Part shown: one piece after another, positions 16,951 through 25,621 of the stretch
Layout: each line of letters opens with the position of its first letter
How positions within the stretch are numbered: the first letter of the stretch is position 1
The notes under the pieces: generated by a model
Told to the model about the DNA's origin: nothing
Database searches by the model: none
Seen by the model: the letters and a program-made list of their open reading frames with translations, nothing else
Assembly (NCBI GenBank): GCA_017524385.1
Contig: JAFWSS010000102.1
Location: 1 to 33,475 of the forward strand
Reading direction: 5' to 3'
DNA: 33,475 nt
Source of the DNA: Prevotella sp.
GTDB lineage: Bacteria > Bacteroidota > Bacteroidia > Bacteroidales > Bacteroidaceae
Translations under genes and position numbers: made by a program

Positions 16951-16987
16951 AATCGGGGCAGCCAAAAGGCTGTCCCGATTTGTTTTT
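16951..16987 (+). terminator. Terminator after the truncated LWD copy
   Basis: Stem AATCGGGGCAGCC (16951-16963) with GGCTGTCCCGATT (16968-16980), AAAA loop, then TGTTTTT. It is homologous to the terminator at 22503-22537. Confidence 0.85.
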
Positions 16988-17095
16988 AGGACAGTAGGGG
17001 TAGGAAATAACAGGAGGTATTAAGAGATATTAGGAGGAAACAGTAGGTTTTAGGAGATTATATGAGGGGAAAGGAGGATATAGTGGATTCCCCGT
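16988..17095. repeat. AGGA-rich degenerate stretch
   Basis: Recurring AGGA, TAGGAGG and TAGGAG tracts with irregular spacing. It resembles the AGGACGCTGTAG array at 22540-22680, which follows the homologous terminator. The rest of 17096-17361 holds the leader of the 1634-aa gene; no gene seen. Confidence 0.5.
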
Positions 17096-17232
17096 GACAG
17101 TGTAGACAAAATCGCTCCATTTTCGCGATATATTTTTTTATGAGATAACACAAAATTTGTCTCTTGTTACATTGATTCATCACAAAAAAATAAAAAAACA
17201 AACTAATAAGATACATTTTGGACTAATTTTAT

Positions 17233-17240
17233 TACATTTG
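17233..17240 (+). promoter_or_regulatory. Possible -7 element before the 1634-aa protein gene
   Basis: TACATTTG fits TAnnTTTG. No TTTG is present at the usual 19-21 nt upstream, so support is weak. The transcript would have a leader of about 115 nt. Confidence 0.35.
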
Positions 17241-17272
17241 CATAATGATTGTTCTTCCTCTTACTGCTCTAA

Positions 17273-17288
17273 ACTAGCTATAGCTAGT
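17273..17288. promoter_or_regulatory. 16-bp perfect palindrome in the leader
   Basis: ACTAGCTATAGCTAGT is its own reverse complement. It lies about 33 nt downstream of the candidate -7 element and 74 nt before the start codon, so it could be an operator or an RNA hairpin. Function is not known. Confidence 0.35.
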
Positions 17289-17361
17289 AGAAAACGACAA
17301 AAAATCATCATTTATTTAACATATTTTCCATAACAATCTATAATTATAAAGTAACACAAAA

Positions 17362-20300
17362 ATGAAGAAACTATTAACTCTTTTACTTCTACCACTCGCA
17401 TTCATAACGAATGCGATGGCACAGGAACTACAAGGGTGGATGGGGGATCCAACGATCAAGGAGACTCACTGGTTCGGCCAGTATGAGTATCTTGACACTC
17501 ACCCTGTAAGATTCATCTCTAAAGACATCCACTGGAGTGGCAATTATCTCGAGTACATCCAAATTGTGAAGGACTGGACAAATGAGTACACCCAACGCCC
17601 CGTAACCAGCTTCTATTCCTGGCTCGACCACAAGTTGCGTTTCAGCGTGGACAATACTGGTGCTTGGACTATAGACGGTGTGGACAACAGTGCCTATTAC
17701 ACCGACCTATGGATTCAAGGCGACAACAACCAATGGAGCAATGACAGGGCTTATGGACAAGGTCTCAAGAACAACTCTGGATCTGCTCAGAATTTCTATA
17801 TCCACGATCTGAAAGCCGGTGATGAATGCACGGTCACATATTATACGAATGGCGGCAATGCGCCTACGAAAGCAACTGCAAGTGCCACCGGTACGGCAAC
17901 AGTGAGCATTCCTGCCGGTGCAGTCATCCGCTGCGTGGAAATCAAGTTGGCTGAATACAAGGCAAGTGATTTCAAAGTAGAAGAAGTGAGTGGTCAAGCT
18001 GCAGCGGCTTTGACTAATTCACATGACCAATTCCTGAGAAGCAAAGGTGTATATGATGCCAAGTTTGGCACTTTAGGCTATCGTTACACCTTCAAAGGCC
18101 CAGGCGTGCTGGAAGACAAGCGCGGTGCCGTGCCTTACATCACAATGAGATTTGGCAACGACAATGACATGACCTTCGTCAGGGCATTGAACGAACCAAC
18201 TGTCACCTATGGGGACTTGGCAACTGCGGAACCGAAGTTGTATATCAAGAATTATGATGGAACCAATACCAATCCCACAACGCCGTCTGACCCTAATGGA
18301 AATGGAGAATACGTGATTCAATCTGGTAATGGTGCTCCAGAAGTCTGGTACTCCCAGTTCTTTATTTCTGCACCTTATTCAGTACCATCAGGAAAGACGA
18401 TTCATTTAAAATTCAAATACAAATCCGATGATAATGCAACTGTTACTTCACAAGCTCACAGTGCACCAGGTACATGGTTATCCAATAACGGTATTGAAAA
18501 TTTAAGTTTTACCAATGAATGGAAAACATTTGATGCAGATTATACTGTTCAAGACAATGGCTGGCAGACTATCGCATTCAATTTGAATGAAAACAAGAAC
18601 TTGGCCACCAACTTCTATTTCAAGGATATTGAACTTTCCATCCCTGAAAAGACAGAAAGCGTCGGCACCGACGACCTTGCTGCCGCCTCCATCATCCATG
18701 AGGACAACGACCTGAACCCCGACCATGAGCACCTCCAATACAGATGGACTTACAGAGACGCAAACTACGGCAATCGTTTCAATGAGACCCAGGTAAGAGA
18801 CCGCCTTGTAGGTAAGGAGTGGTCCACCTTCACCGCAACCCATGCAACCAATGCCAATTCCGGTGTCAATCCTGGAGTAAACGGTGAATGGGTGAATGGC
18901 GTGAACTATGTCTATGGTGATGAATTCACTACGATTTGGCCATTGTGTGGCAACTACTTCTACTTCTTCCCCGAAGTGGATGGCTTGTTGGAAATAGAAT
19001 ATTACGCCGAGGGTTCCAACGAGATAAACGCATTCTGGTTCAAACAAGATGCTGATGGCAATCAACTGCCAGGTAGTGGCGTAGGCCAGCCGTTAAAACA
19101 ATTCATCCATTCAAATGGACAGAGTGATGACAATAGTTTCACCGATGGTGGAAACAATTACAAGATGATGGTGAACGTGAAGAAGGGAGGCATATACTTC
19201 CTCTGCTCGCTACCGACGAACATATCGCACGAGCGACCCATCTTCCGACTGAAGTCATACACGTTCATTCCCATCTTCCGCGTGGCTCCTCTTTACAAAG
19301 TGGTGAAAAACACCGAGGTGAACACCGAGGCCACACAAAAAGTGGCAAAAATCGTCGGTGGTCCTTACACTGATTTGGATGGAAGCAACAACACCACATA
19401 CGGTCGTAATGAATATTTCCTCGAAGGAGAATATACCCGCAACGCCGAACCCGAGACAAGAGTGAAATGCCTTGGAAACGTGGTAAGCGCCAAAGCCAAG
19501 GTGGAATATGACGGAACAGACCAGTGGCTGAGCTTCTATGACATCAAATTCAGGGAAGGCACCAACGAACTTGGCCAAGCATACAATCCTGGCGGCGCCG
19601 TTGTGGCCCATGTCAACAACAAGGAGGGACAGGCCAGCTTCGTGCTCACCGTCGCCTACGATGCCGCTGATGCGAAATGGAACGACGACAAGGACACACG
19701 TATTGCAGCAACAGATGATGGAAAAGAAGTGAAGCACTGGGACTTCTACTCCGGCAAGGGTGACTATATCACCAAGAGAAATGGAACCATCAGTTATAAC
19801 GGTGGAGACACATATACCTCAGAAATGAACACCGGATGGGACCTCGGCAAATACGGCACGGATGACAGCACAAGATACGCCACCAATCCAAATGGCTGGA
19901 AAGCCAAGACCAAACTCTTCAAGGAGACCCACAAGGCCGACGGTCTGACAGCCGACTGGGAATACGACTTTGTCGATGTGCCCAACAAGATAGAACCGAT
20001 ATACAAGAGTGTTTACGACATGGAGGCCGACAACGCCGACATGATCCACGAAACCGCAGGTCTGGTGTTCTTTACCGAACCCAACCAGTTGGGTGTATAC
20101 AACGAGAACGAAGCTCCCACATCCGCATACCAAGACCGCTTCATCGGCCTGATGGGTGGTGGCAAGCTCATCATCCCGAGGCTGAAGAAAGACGACCGCG
20201 TGGTCATCAAGATGGGATGCTTCGGAAATGCTGCCGATAAAGGCGAATCTGAATTTGAGCAAAAGGCCGTCTTGTGGCTCAACAATGCAAAGGACGCCAA

Positions 20301-22266
20301 GGGCAACACCATCCCGACAGAGACCGATTACATCATCGGCGGATCAGAACCATTCGCAGAGCCCGCTGATGCCAAGATGTATCCCCACGGCGAGTATCAC
20401 TTCATCGTGGCCAACAACAGCGACAGCGACGACCAGGACTTCACCATCCAGTTGAAGGAAGGTGGTCTGCTGAAGATTTACTCCATCGACATCTACCGCA
20501 ACGCAGCCAACAACAACGCCGACATCCTGACTGAGAACGTGGTGACAGGCGTGGAGCCAGAAATGCTCTTCACCGACCAGGACGACGAGGCCAAAGACGC
20601 TGTTTGCTACCTACGCTACAGCGGATGGCAGGAGAAGTCGGAGTTCCTCAAAGATTTTGACCAAGTGCGTGGCAACCTCGGCAATATTACCAAGGACGAC
20701 TTCCAGGGAGAAGAATTCACAACCCAGCCTTATTGGAAATACACCCAGGCATCAGCATTCGAGTTTGGCGACTTCGGCTCGTTCCGCGCCGAGATGGCCG
20801 TGAAGACCAAGGACAACTCCAACACCTTCGTCACCGACTATGCTCCGGGCTGCATGGCAGTTGACTACCTCGAGACCAAGACTTATCCTTATACATGGGA
20901 CTTCACCGACCTTGAGGAATATGGTGCCGACGATGCCATCGGTGCAGAAAAGGGAAGGACAGACCTCCTTGCCGACTATAACGGTTGGAAGGTAGGCAGT
21001 GGCGAGACAGCCACCACTGGTCTGCGCAACGCCCCCGAGACAGAGCCAGGCATCCTGTTTGCCAACGGCGGACAAATCTATGCCTACGACGTGATGTTCG
21101 AGGAGGCAGCCGGTATCGGTCTGAAGCGCTCGATTGAAGATCCCGACGATGCCAAGCAGTTGAACAACAGTGTGAACGTCACAGCCGACGGCCTCGTGCT
21201 CAACAGCACCAAAGAAGGCGTCTTCCACAAGCTGTTCATACCGAAGAATGCCACGTTCCCCACAGACATAGAGGGTGACGCCATAACAAAGGCAGCCATC
21301 TATGTGAGGGCTACTCCAATCTCCCAAGCCCCCTACCCCATGGCCAAGTACTCCACCGACGGAGAAACAGGAAACAGTCTTGCCTCGTTTGATGTTGCCA
21401 ATAGCACAGACAAGATCTATGTGATGGAGATGCCAGTCAACACAGACGCCGAACTCTGGCTGAACGGCATGACCGTGAAGAAGATCGGCGTGTCTGTCGA
21501 TCCGAAGACGCTCAACAAAATGGGATGGGCTACAGAAAGCCGCGAGCGCTACATCGACCCGGAACTGACGGAATACATGACCGGCCAACCCATCAAGTCA
21601 TACATCGTGACAAGCGCGGATGCCAGCACCAAGAAAGTCGTCATTACGCCGGTAGAAGAATCCTCCTATGTGATGGACATTGCCACCGATGACAAAGATT
21701 GCCAAGCCTATATCCTTCACAACACGAATAACGAGAAGGTCGAGATTCTCAACGGTGGATTCCACCTGTTTGTGCCCGACATGCACGACAATCCTGACAT
21801 AAACGGCAGCAAGAAGGACATCCAAAGCATGTCGGAGTCTAAAATGCTGGCGAAACTGAAGAAAGGTAAAGTCAACATGTATGATGGTGACAACACCAAC
21901 TATGTGCTTACCTATAATACGGCAAAAGCAGACTGGGAAGAAGGTGACGATGTAGAGAACTGGGATGGTTCTGCACAAGAGCGCACATATGTAGGTTTCT
22001 ATCGTGTACAGCCCAAGGGTGTGACAAGTTCAGGCCACCAAGGCTATATGCAGTTCCTCACCTCTGAAATGAACCCGAATTATGGAAGCATCAACGGCTT
22101 CACCATCGTATTCGACGGTGACGACCTCAACTCCATCAGCAATCCGGGCATAGGGATGAGCGATGCAGAACCTGTCTATTACAACCTCCAGGGACAGCAG
22201 CTGAACGGCCAGCCCACCCAGTCTGGCATCTATATCGTCAAAGGGAAGAAAATCACTGTCAAGTAA
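17362..22266 (+). CDS. Very large secreted protein (1634 aa) with CBM-like module and sorting-like tail
   Basis: Signal peptide MKKLLTLLLLPLAFITNAMA, then a 1.6-kb-residue beta-rich protein that I cannot assign to an enzyme family. Residues ~300-430 look like a carbohydrate-binding beta-sandwich seen in Bacteroidota glycanases ('EVWYSQFFIS', 'KFKYKSDDNATVTSQAHSAP', 'SFTNEWKTFDADYT', 'WQTIAFNLNENKN...FYFKDIEL'). This stretch is visibly richer in A+T than its neighbours. Later parts include repeated phrases such as 'YPYTWDFTDLEEYG' near residue 1175 and many Asp- and Asn-rich loops. The C-terminus 'YYNLQGQQLNG...GIYIVKGKK' matches the tail on the GH43 protein. It may bind or process polysaccharide, or be a surface or adhesion protein; no catalytic motif was found. 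The small 63-aa gene follows 21 nt later. Confidence 0.7.
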   Translation: MKKLLTLLLLPLAFITNAMAQELQGWMGDPTIKETHWFGQYEYLDTHPVRFISKDIHWSGNYLEYIQIVKDWTNEYTQRPVTSFYSWLDHKLRFSVDNTGAWTIDGVDNSAYYTDLWIQGDNNQWSNDRAYGQGLKNNSGSAQNFYIHDLKAGDECTVTYYTNGGNAPTKATASATGTATVSIPAGAVIRCVEIKLAEYKASDFKVEEVSGQAAAALTNSHDQFLRSKGVYDAKFGTLGYRYTFKGPGVLEDKRGAVPYITMRFGNDNDMTFVRALNEPTVTYGDLATAEPKLYIKNYDGTNTNPTTPSDPNGNGEYVIQSGNGAPEVWYSQFFISAPYSVPSGKTIHLKFKYKSDDNATVTSQAHSAPGTWLSNNGIENLSFTNEWKTFDADYTVQDNGWQTIAFNLNENKNLATNFYFKDIELSIPEKTESVGTDDLAAASIIHEDNDLNPDHEHLQYRWTYRDANYGNRFNETQVRDRLVGKEWSTFTATHATNANSGVNPGVNGEWVNGVNYVYGDEFTTIWPLCGNYFYFFPEVDGLLEIEYYAEGSNEINAFWFKQDADGNQLPGSGVGQPLKQFIHSNGQSDDNSFTDGGNNYKMMVNVKKGGIYFLCSLPTNISHERPIFRLKSYTFIPIFRVAPLYKVVKNTEVNTEATQKVAKIVGGPYTDLDGSNNTTYGRNEYFLEGEYTRNAEPETRVKCLGNVVSAKAKVEYDGTDQWLSFYDIKFREGTNELGQAYNPGGAVVAHVNNKEGQASFVLTVAYDAADAKWNDDKDTRIAATDDGKEVKHWDFYSGKGDYITKRNGTISYNGGDTYTSEMNTGWDLGKYGTDDSTRYATNPNGWKAKTKLFKETHKADGLTADWEYDFVDVPNKIEPIYKSVYDMEADNADMIHETAGLVFFTEPNQLGVYNENEAPTSAYQDRFIGLMGGGKLIIPRLKKDDRVVIKMGCFGNAADKGESEFEQKAVLWLNNAKDAKGNTIPTETDYIIGGSEPFAEPADAKMYPHGEYHFIVANNSDSDDQDFTIQLKEGGLLKIYSIDIYRNAANNNADILTENVVTGVEPEMLFTDQDDEAKDAVCYLRYSGWQEKSEFLKDFDQVRGNLGNITKDDFQGEEFTTQPYWKYTQASAFEFGDFGSFRAEMAVKTKDNSNTFVTDYAPGCMAVDYLETKTYPYTWDFTDLEEYGADDAIGAEKGRTDLLADYNGWKVGSGETATTGLRNAPETEPGILFANGGQIYAYDVMFEEAAGIGLKRSIEDPDDAKQLNNSVNVTADGLVLNSTKEGVFHKLFIPKNATFPTDIEGDAITKAAIYVRATPISQAPYPMAKYSTDGETGNSLASFDVANSTDKIYVMEMPVNTDAELWLNGMTVKKIGVSVDPKTLNKMGWATESRERYIDPELTEYMTGQPIKSYIVTSADASTKKVVITPVEESSYVMDIATDDKDCQAYILHNTNNEKVEILNGGFHLFVPDMHDNPDINGSKKDIQSMSESKMLAKLKKGKVNMYDGDNTNYVLTYNTAKADWEEGDDVENWDGSAQERTYVGFYRVQPKGVTSSGHQGYMQFLTSEMNPNYGSINGFTIVFDGDDLNSISNPGIGMSDAEPVYYNLQGQQLNGQPTQSGIYIVKGKKITVK

Positions 22267-22287
22267 GTCTAAACTAATTCCATTCAA

Positions 22288-22479
22288 ATGAAAATGAAAA
22301 AGCAATATATCATACCTGTCACAGAATTGATAGTTGTCAACCTTCAGGATTCCGTCCTGGAAGACCTGCCCATAGGCGACCCCAGCGACGTGGGTACCGG
22401 AATGGATTCCAACATAGGTACATTGGACTTGGAAGACGACGTGAATGACTTACCTACGTCTAAAAGCTTGTGGGATTAA
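22288..22479 (+). CDS. Small acidic protein with 'MKxxYIIP' start and 'LWD' end
   Basis: A 63-aa open frame starting 21 nt after the 1634-aa gene, on the same strand and before a shared terminator. The N-terminus is basic with a Tyr-x-x-Pro motif and a mildly hydrophobic run ('YIIPVTELIVVNLQDSVL'). The C-terminal half is acidic and Gly-rich ('GDPSDVGTGMDSN...LDLEDDVNDLPTSKSLWD'). The style is familiar from many short orphan proteins of Prevotella and Bacteroides, but I know no function. There is no classical signal peptide. A truncated paralogue lies at 16823-16929, which supports translation (the C-terminal protein sequence is conserved with substitutions such as SK to SR). A second start at the third codon (22294) is possible. 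Confidence 0.7.
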   Translation: MKMKKQYIIPVTELIVVNLQDSVLEDLPIGDPSDVGTGMDSNIGTLDLEDDVNDLPTSKSLWD

Positions 22480-22502
22480 CAATCCTCACTCCCTATAACA
22501 AC

Positions 22503-22537
22503 TCGGGGCAGCCGCTTGGCTGCCCCGAATTGTTTTC
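22503..22537 (+). terminator. Terminator of the 1634-aa / 63-aa operon
   Basis: 11-bp stem TCGGGGCAGCC (22503-22513) with GGCTGCCCCGA (22518-22528), loop GCTT, then ATTGTTTT. Confidence 0.85.
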
Positions 22538-22539
22538 AG

Positions 22540-22680
22540 GAGAGGACGCTGTAGGAAGGATATACGCTGTAGGAGATAACAGGACGCTGTAGGAAGGATA
22601 TAGGACGCTGTAGGAGACCATAGGACGCTGTAGGAGACCATAGGACGCTGTAGCAATAGGACTCATAGGAGGACATAGGA
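22540..22680. repeat. AGGACGCTGTAGGAG tandem array (18-21 bp period)
   Basis: CGCTGTAG recurs six times at spacings of 18-21 bp, embedded in AGGA-rich sequence. It fills the gap between the terminator and the stop codon of the convergent LRR gene. Confidence 0.8.
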
Positions 22681-22687
22681 GCAATTC

Positions 22688-24208
22688 TCAATGCTCCTCG
22701 ATGGTGGCGAAATCTTTCCATATGTTAGCGGAAAGATATTCTCCTTTCTTTCCCTTCGGCACGAGTAGCTTAGCCTTTCCACTATTGCGGAACGTATTGG
22801 TTCCAATGACAGGTGGACGCCTCATCCTCACCTCCAGGGTGGCCAATGCTTGACATTCGCTGAAAGCCATGTCGCCAATGCTAGAGAGGCTTGACGGCAG
22901 GGAGACACCCTTGAGGTTGGAGCAATTGGCGAAGGCTTGTTCGCCCACGACCTTCACTCCCTCGTGCAGCCGTATGGACGTGAGTCCTTGGCAAGCAGCG
23001 AAAGCCTTTGGTCCAATCTTCGTCACCACCGATGGAATGGTGGTGTTTCTGCATCCATAGAGCAAAGTGTTGGTATGTGTCTCAATGATGGCGTTGCATT
23101 TGTTGTGAGAGTCGAAAACCGGGTTCTCGCTGTTGACGGAGATGGAAGAGAGTTCGTTGCATCCGAGGAAAGGCGTCTCCCCAATGCTGGTGAGGCTTGA
23201 AGGCAGTGAGACCGACTTCAAGTTGGGGCAATGTGCGAAAGCCTGGTCTCCGATGCCAGTCATCCCCGGCGGCAAGTTGAGTGAGGTGAGCCCTTGGGAG
23301 TAAGCAAACGCCCCGTCGCCTATGGTGGTGACGGTGGCTGGTATTCGCGTCTTGGCACATCCCACCAAGATGGCATCTGTGGCGTGCTCCACGATGGCGT
23401 TGCAGCCATTGCGAGAGTCAAACACCTTGTTTTCAGGATCCACGGTGATGGACACCAGTCTTGGGCAGTTTCTGAAAGCCGCCGTCCCAATGCTTTTCAC
23501 ACTCGCCGGAATGTGTATCGAGACAAGGTTGTAACAATTCTCAAAAGCTCCGTCACCGATTGTCGTAACGCCCTCGGGAATGACCATCGCCTCCAATGCC
23601 TGGCATCCCATGAACGCCTCCATGCCTATGGATGTCACGCCAGAAGGCAGGGTCAGTTCCCTGAGTGAGCGACAGTCCTTGAAGGCGTAGTCGCCCACGC
23701 TTTTCACCCCCTTCGGAAGTTCAAGAGCTTGCAAGAGCTCACACCCATCGAACATATGGTCGGAGACACGTTCCAAAGGGCATCGGAACCTCACCATACG
23801 CAGTTGCTTGCACGAGGCGAAGACCCCCTCTCCGAAAGTCTTCACCCTGGAAGGCAGAACGACCGAAGTGAGTCCGTCACATTCCATGAACGCCCTGTCG
23901 CCAATGGCAGTGATGCTTGGGGGAATCACCACGGAAGTCATCCCTGCGAATCCGCTGAAAGCGCTTTCGCCGATGGCGTCGATGTAATAACCGTTGGCCG
24001 AGGAAGGGATGGTGACAATGCCACGGTATCCTTCGCCTTTCACGGCAGGCTGTCCGGCCTTCCCAGACCCTATCTCGCATTCCTTCTCCACCTTTTCGGT
24101 GACATGGCATATCAGTATCACCTTCTCCTTGGTTTGCGTGGTGAAGGTGTTGCTGCATGCGACCAACAGCAGCGACAGCAGAATGGCAAGAGACAGTCGG
24201 GCTTTCAT
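22688..24208 (-). CDS. BspA-type leucine-rich-repeat surface lipoprotein
   Basis: A 506-aa lipoprotein. The lipobox 'LLVAC' places the lipid-anchored Cys at residue 18, and the hydrophobic signal precedes it. After a ~60-residue spacer, about 14 tandem repeats of the LRR_5 (BspA) type run to residue ~480: 'IGxxAFxxCxxLxxVxxPxxV'. Two repeats carry a longer loop with 'CNAI' (~270 and ~360). BspA-like proteins bind host or microbial surface molecules; the ligand here is unknown. There is no sorting tail. The nearest promoter-like site overlaps the start codon (see findings). The 3' end converges on the 63-aa gene. Confidence 0.85.
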   Translation of the reverse strand: MKARLSLAILLSLLLVACSNTFTTQTKEKVILICHVTEKVEKECEIGSGKAGQPAVKGEGYRGIVTIPSSANGYYIDAIGESAFSGFAGMTSVVIPPSITAIGDRAFMECDGLTSVVLPSRVKTFGEGVFASCKQLRMVRFRCPLERVSDHMFDGCELLQALELPKGVKSVGDYAFKDCRSLRELTLPSGVTSIGMEAFMGCQALEAMVIPEGVTTIGDGAFENCYNLVSIHIPASVKSIGTAAFRNCPRLVSITVDPENKVFDSRNGCNAIVEHATDAILVGCAKTRIPATVTTIGDGAFAYSQGLTSLNLPPGMTGIGDQAFAHCPNLKSVSLPSSLTSIGETPFLGCNELSSISVNSENPVFDSHNKCNAIIETHTNTLLYGCRNTTIPSVVTKIGPKAFAACQGLTSIRLHEGVKVVGEQAFANCSNLKGVSLPSSLSSIGDMAFSECQALATLEVRMRRPPVIGTNTFRNSGKAKLLVPKGKKGEYLSANIWKDFATIEEH

Positions 24209-24212
24209 ATTG

Positions 24213-24243
24213 CAAATATAGGCAAAAAATCCAATTCAACAAC
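24213..24243 (-). promoter_or_regulatory. Candidate LRR gene promoter
   Basis: Minus strand GTTG (24240-24243), 19 nt, TATATTTG (24213-24220). The predicted start of transcription would fall within a few bases of the ATG at 24208. Confidence 0.45.
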
Positions 24244-24437
24244 GAGCTTAATCAGAATTTTTGCTAAATTTACCATCGCGACAACAGCATCAGTGAGTTT
24301 TTGAATACTTCCCTCCAGATACCACGGGGTGAGCGAAAGCAGTTTTCCGCCGACATCTTCCTCGCTTCAGTCACAAAGCAGCGTCACACCGCACCTCGGC
24401 AAAGCAGGCAATGAAAGCAAAAACTTTGTGTTTTACT

Positions 24438-24468
24438 TTGCATTGCGCTCTATTTTCATTACCTTTGC
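24438..24468 (+). promoter_or_regulatory. Promoter of the RidA-family gene
   Basis: Perfect TTTG (24438-24441), 19-nt spacer, TACCTTTG (24461-24468). The start codon is 33 nt downstream of the -7 element. Confidence 0.75.
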
Positions 24469-24501
24469 ATACAAAAATCACGCCAATAGCTACACATAGT
24501 A

Positions 24502-25521
24502 ATGGACAAATACATCATCATTGCACCTAAGGGAAGAGAGCGTTTTGCACACCGCTTGAGTGAGCTTCACCTCACCCTTTTCACCTATTTGGAAGAAGAG
24601 CAGGCTGCCGGCCGCCACCTCCAACTCACCAAGGTGTTTCTCAGCGATGCCCAAAACCAATACAGCGACCTCGTCGGCTCCACCCTCTACCAATCCATTC
24701 TCAGCAAGGCTGCCTGCTCCATCATCGAGCAGCCCCCCCTCGACGGTTCGAAAATCACCATCCTGGTGAAGACGTCGGACGGCCCCGACAATTTCATCCT
24801 TGACAGCATACGCCTGAGCGAGGAAGAGACACGAGGCATGAACTCCTACATCCAAGCGATGCTCATCTTCAACAAATACCTTGAGAAGATGAAGCAGAAA
24901 GGTCTGACGCTGAAAGAGCACTGCGTGAGGACATGGATTTATGTGGCCGACATCGACGTGAATTACGAAGGCATGGTGCGCGCCCGCAACGACATCTTCC
25001 GCAACCAAGGTCTGACCCCAGAGACCCATTTCATCGCCAGCACCGGCATCGGCGGCTTCTCTCAAACCCGCAGCGCATCAGTGGCCATCGACTTCCTCAC
25101 CTACCCCGAAGTGAAAGAGACGGACAAGAAATACCTCCATGCTCTCGACAACCTCAATCCCACCCACGAATACGGTGTATCATTCGAGCGTGGCACACGC
25201 CTTGACCTTGACGGCAAACAGACCATCTTCATCTCAGGCACCGCCAGCATCGACAAGTATGGCAAGGCCATGTATGTTGGCGACATCCAGCGGCAGACGG
25301 CCCGTCTGTTGGAAAACATTGGAGCACTGCTGCACGACGGTGAAGCCACAATGCGAGACATCCAATATTTCCTTGTATATCTGAGAGACCCCTCCGACCG
25401 TGAATTGGTGGAGGAATTCCTCCACAAGGCCTACCCCGAGACACCCCACGTGCTGCTTCAAGGCAAGGTTTGCCGTCCGGAATGGCTGGTGGAAATGGAA
25501 TGCGTCGCGGTAAAGGAATAG
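24502..25521 (+). CDS. RidA/YjgF-family protein (FkbO/Hyg5-like layout)
   Basis: A 339-aa cytoplasmic protein. Residues ~215-335 form a RidA/YjgF-like domain ('IFISGTASIDKYGKAMYVGDIQRQTARLLENI', '...MRDIQYFLVYLRDPSDRELVEEFL'). The N-terminal ~190 residues lack a familiar motif to me but resemble the first domain of the two-domain chorismatase group ('LKEHCVRTWIYVADIDVNYEGMVRARNDIF'). Single-domain RidA proteins remove reactive enamine or imine intermediates. Whether this longer form acts on chorismate or on something else is not readable. It has its own promoter and terminator, so it is a stand-alone gene. Other readings are possible; Rid family is the safe one. Confidence 0.7.
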   Translation: MDKYIIIAPKGRERFAHRLSELHLTLFTYLEEEQAAGRHLQLTKVFLSDAQNQYSDLVGSTLYQSILSKAACSIIEQPPLDGSKITILVKTSDGPDNFILDSIRLSEEETRGMNSYIQAMLIFNKYLEKMKQKGLTLKEHCVRTWIYVADIDVNYEGMVRARNDIFRNQGLTPETHFIASTGIGGFSQTRSASVAIDFLTYPEVKETDKKYLHALDNLNPTHEYGVSFERGTRLDLDGKQTIFISGTASIDKYGKAMYVGDIQRQTARLLENIGALLHDGEATMRDIQYFLVYLRDPSDRELVEEFLHKAYPETPHVLLQGKVCRPEWLVEMECVAVKE

Positions 25522-25558
25522 CCTTCAGCCACCTCCTACATCTCCTATAAAACACACA

Positions 25559-25590
25559 AGAGGTCATGGAAAAAAAATTCCATGACCTCT
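25559..25590. terminator. Bidirectional terminator between RidA-family and lipoprotein genes
   Basis: A 13-bp perfect stem AGAGGTCATGGAA (25559-25571) pairs with TTCCATGACCTCT (25578-25590) around AAAAAA. It sits between two convergent genes. Confidence 0.8.
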
Positions 25591-25621
25591 ATGGTTGTTT
25601 CTGTTTGATGCAACCTTCAAT

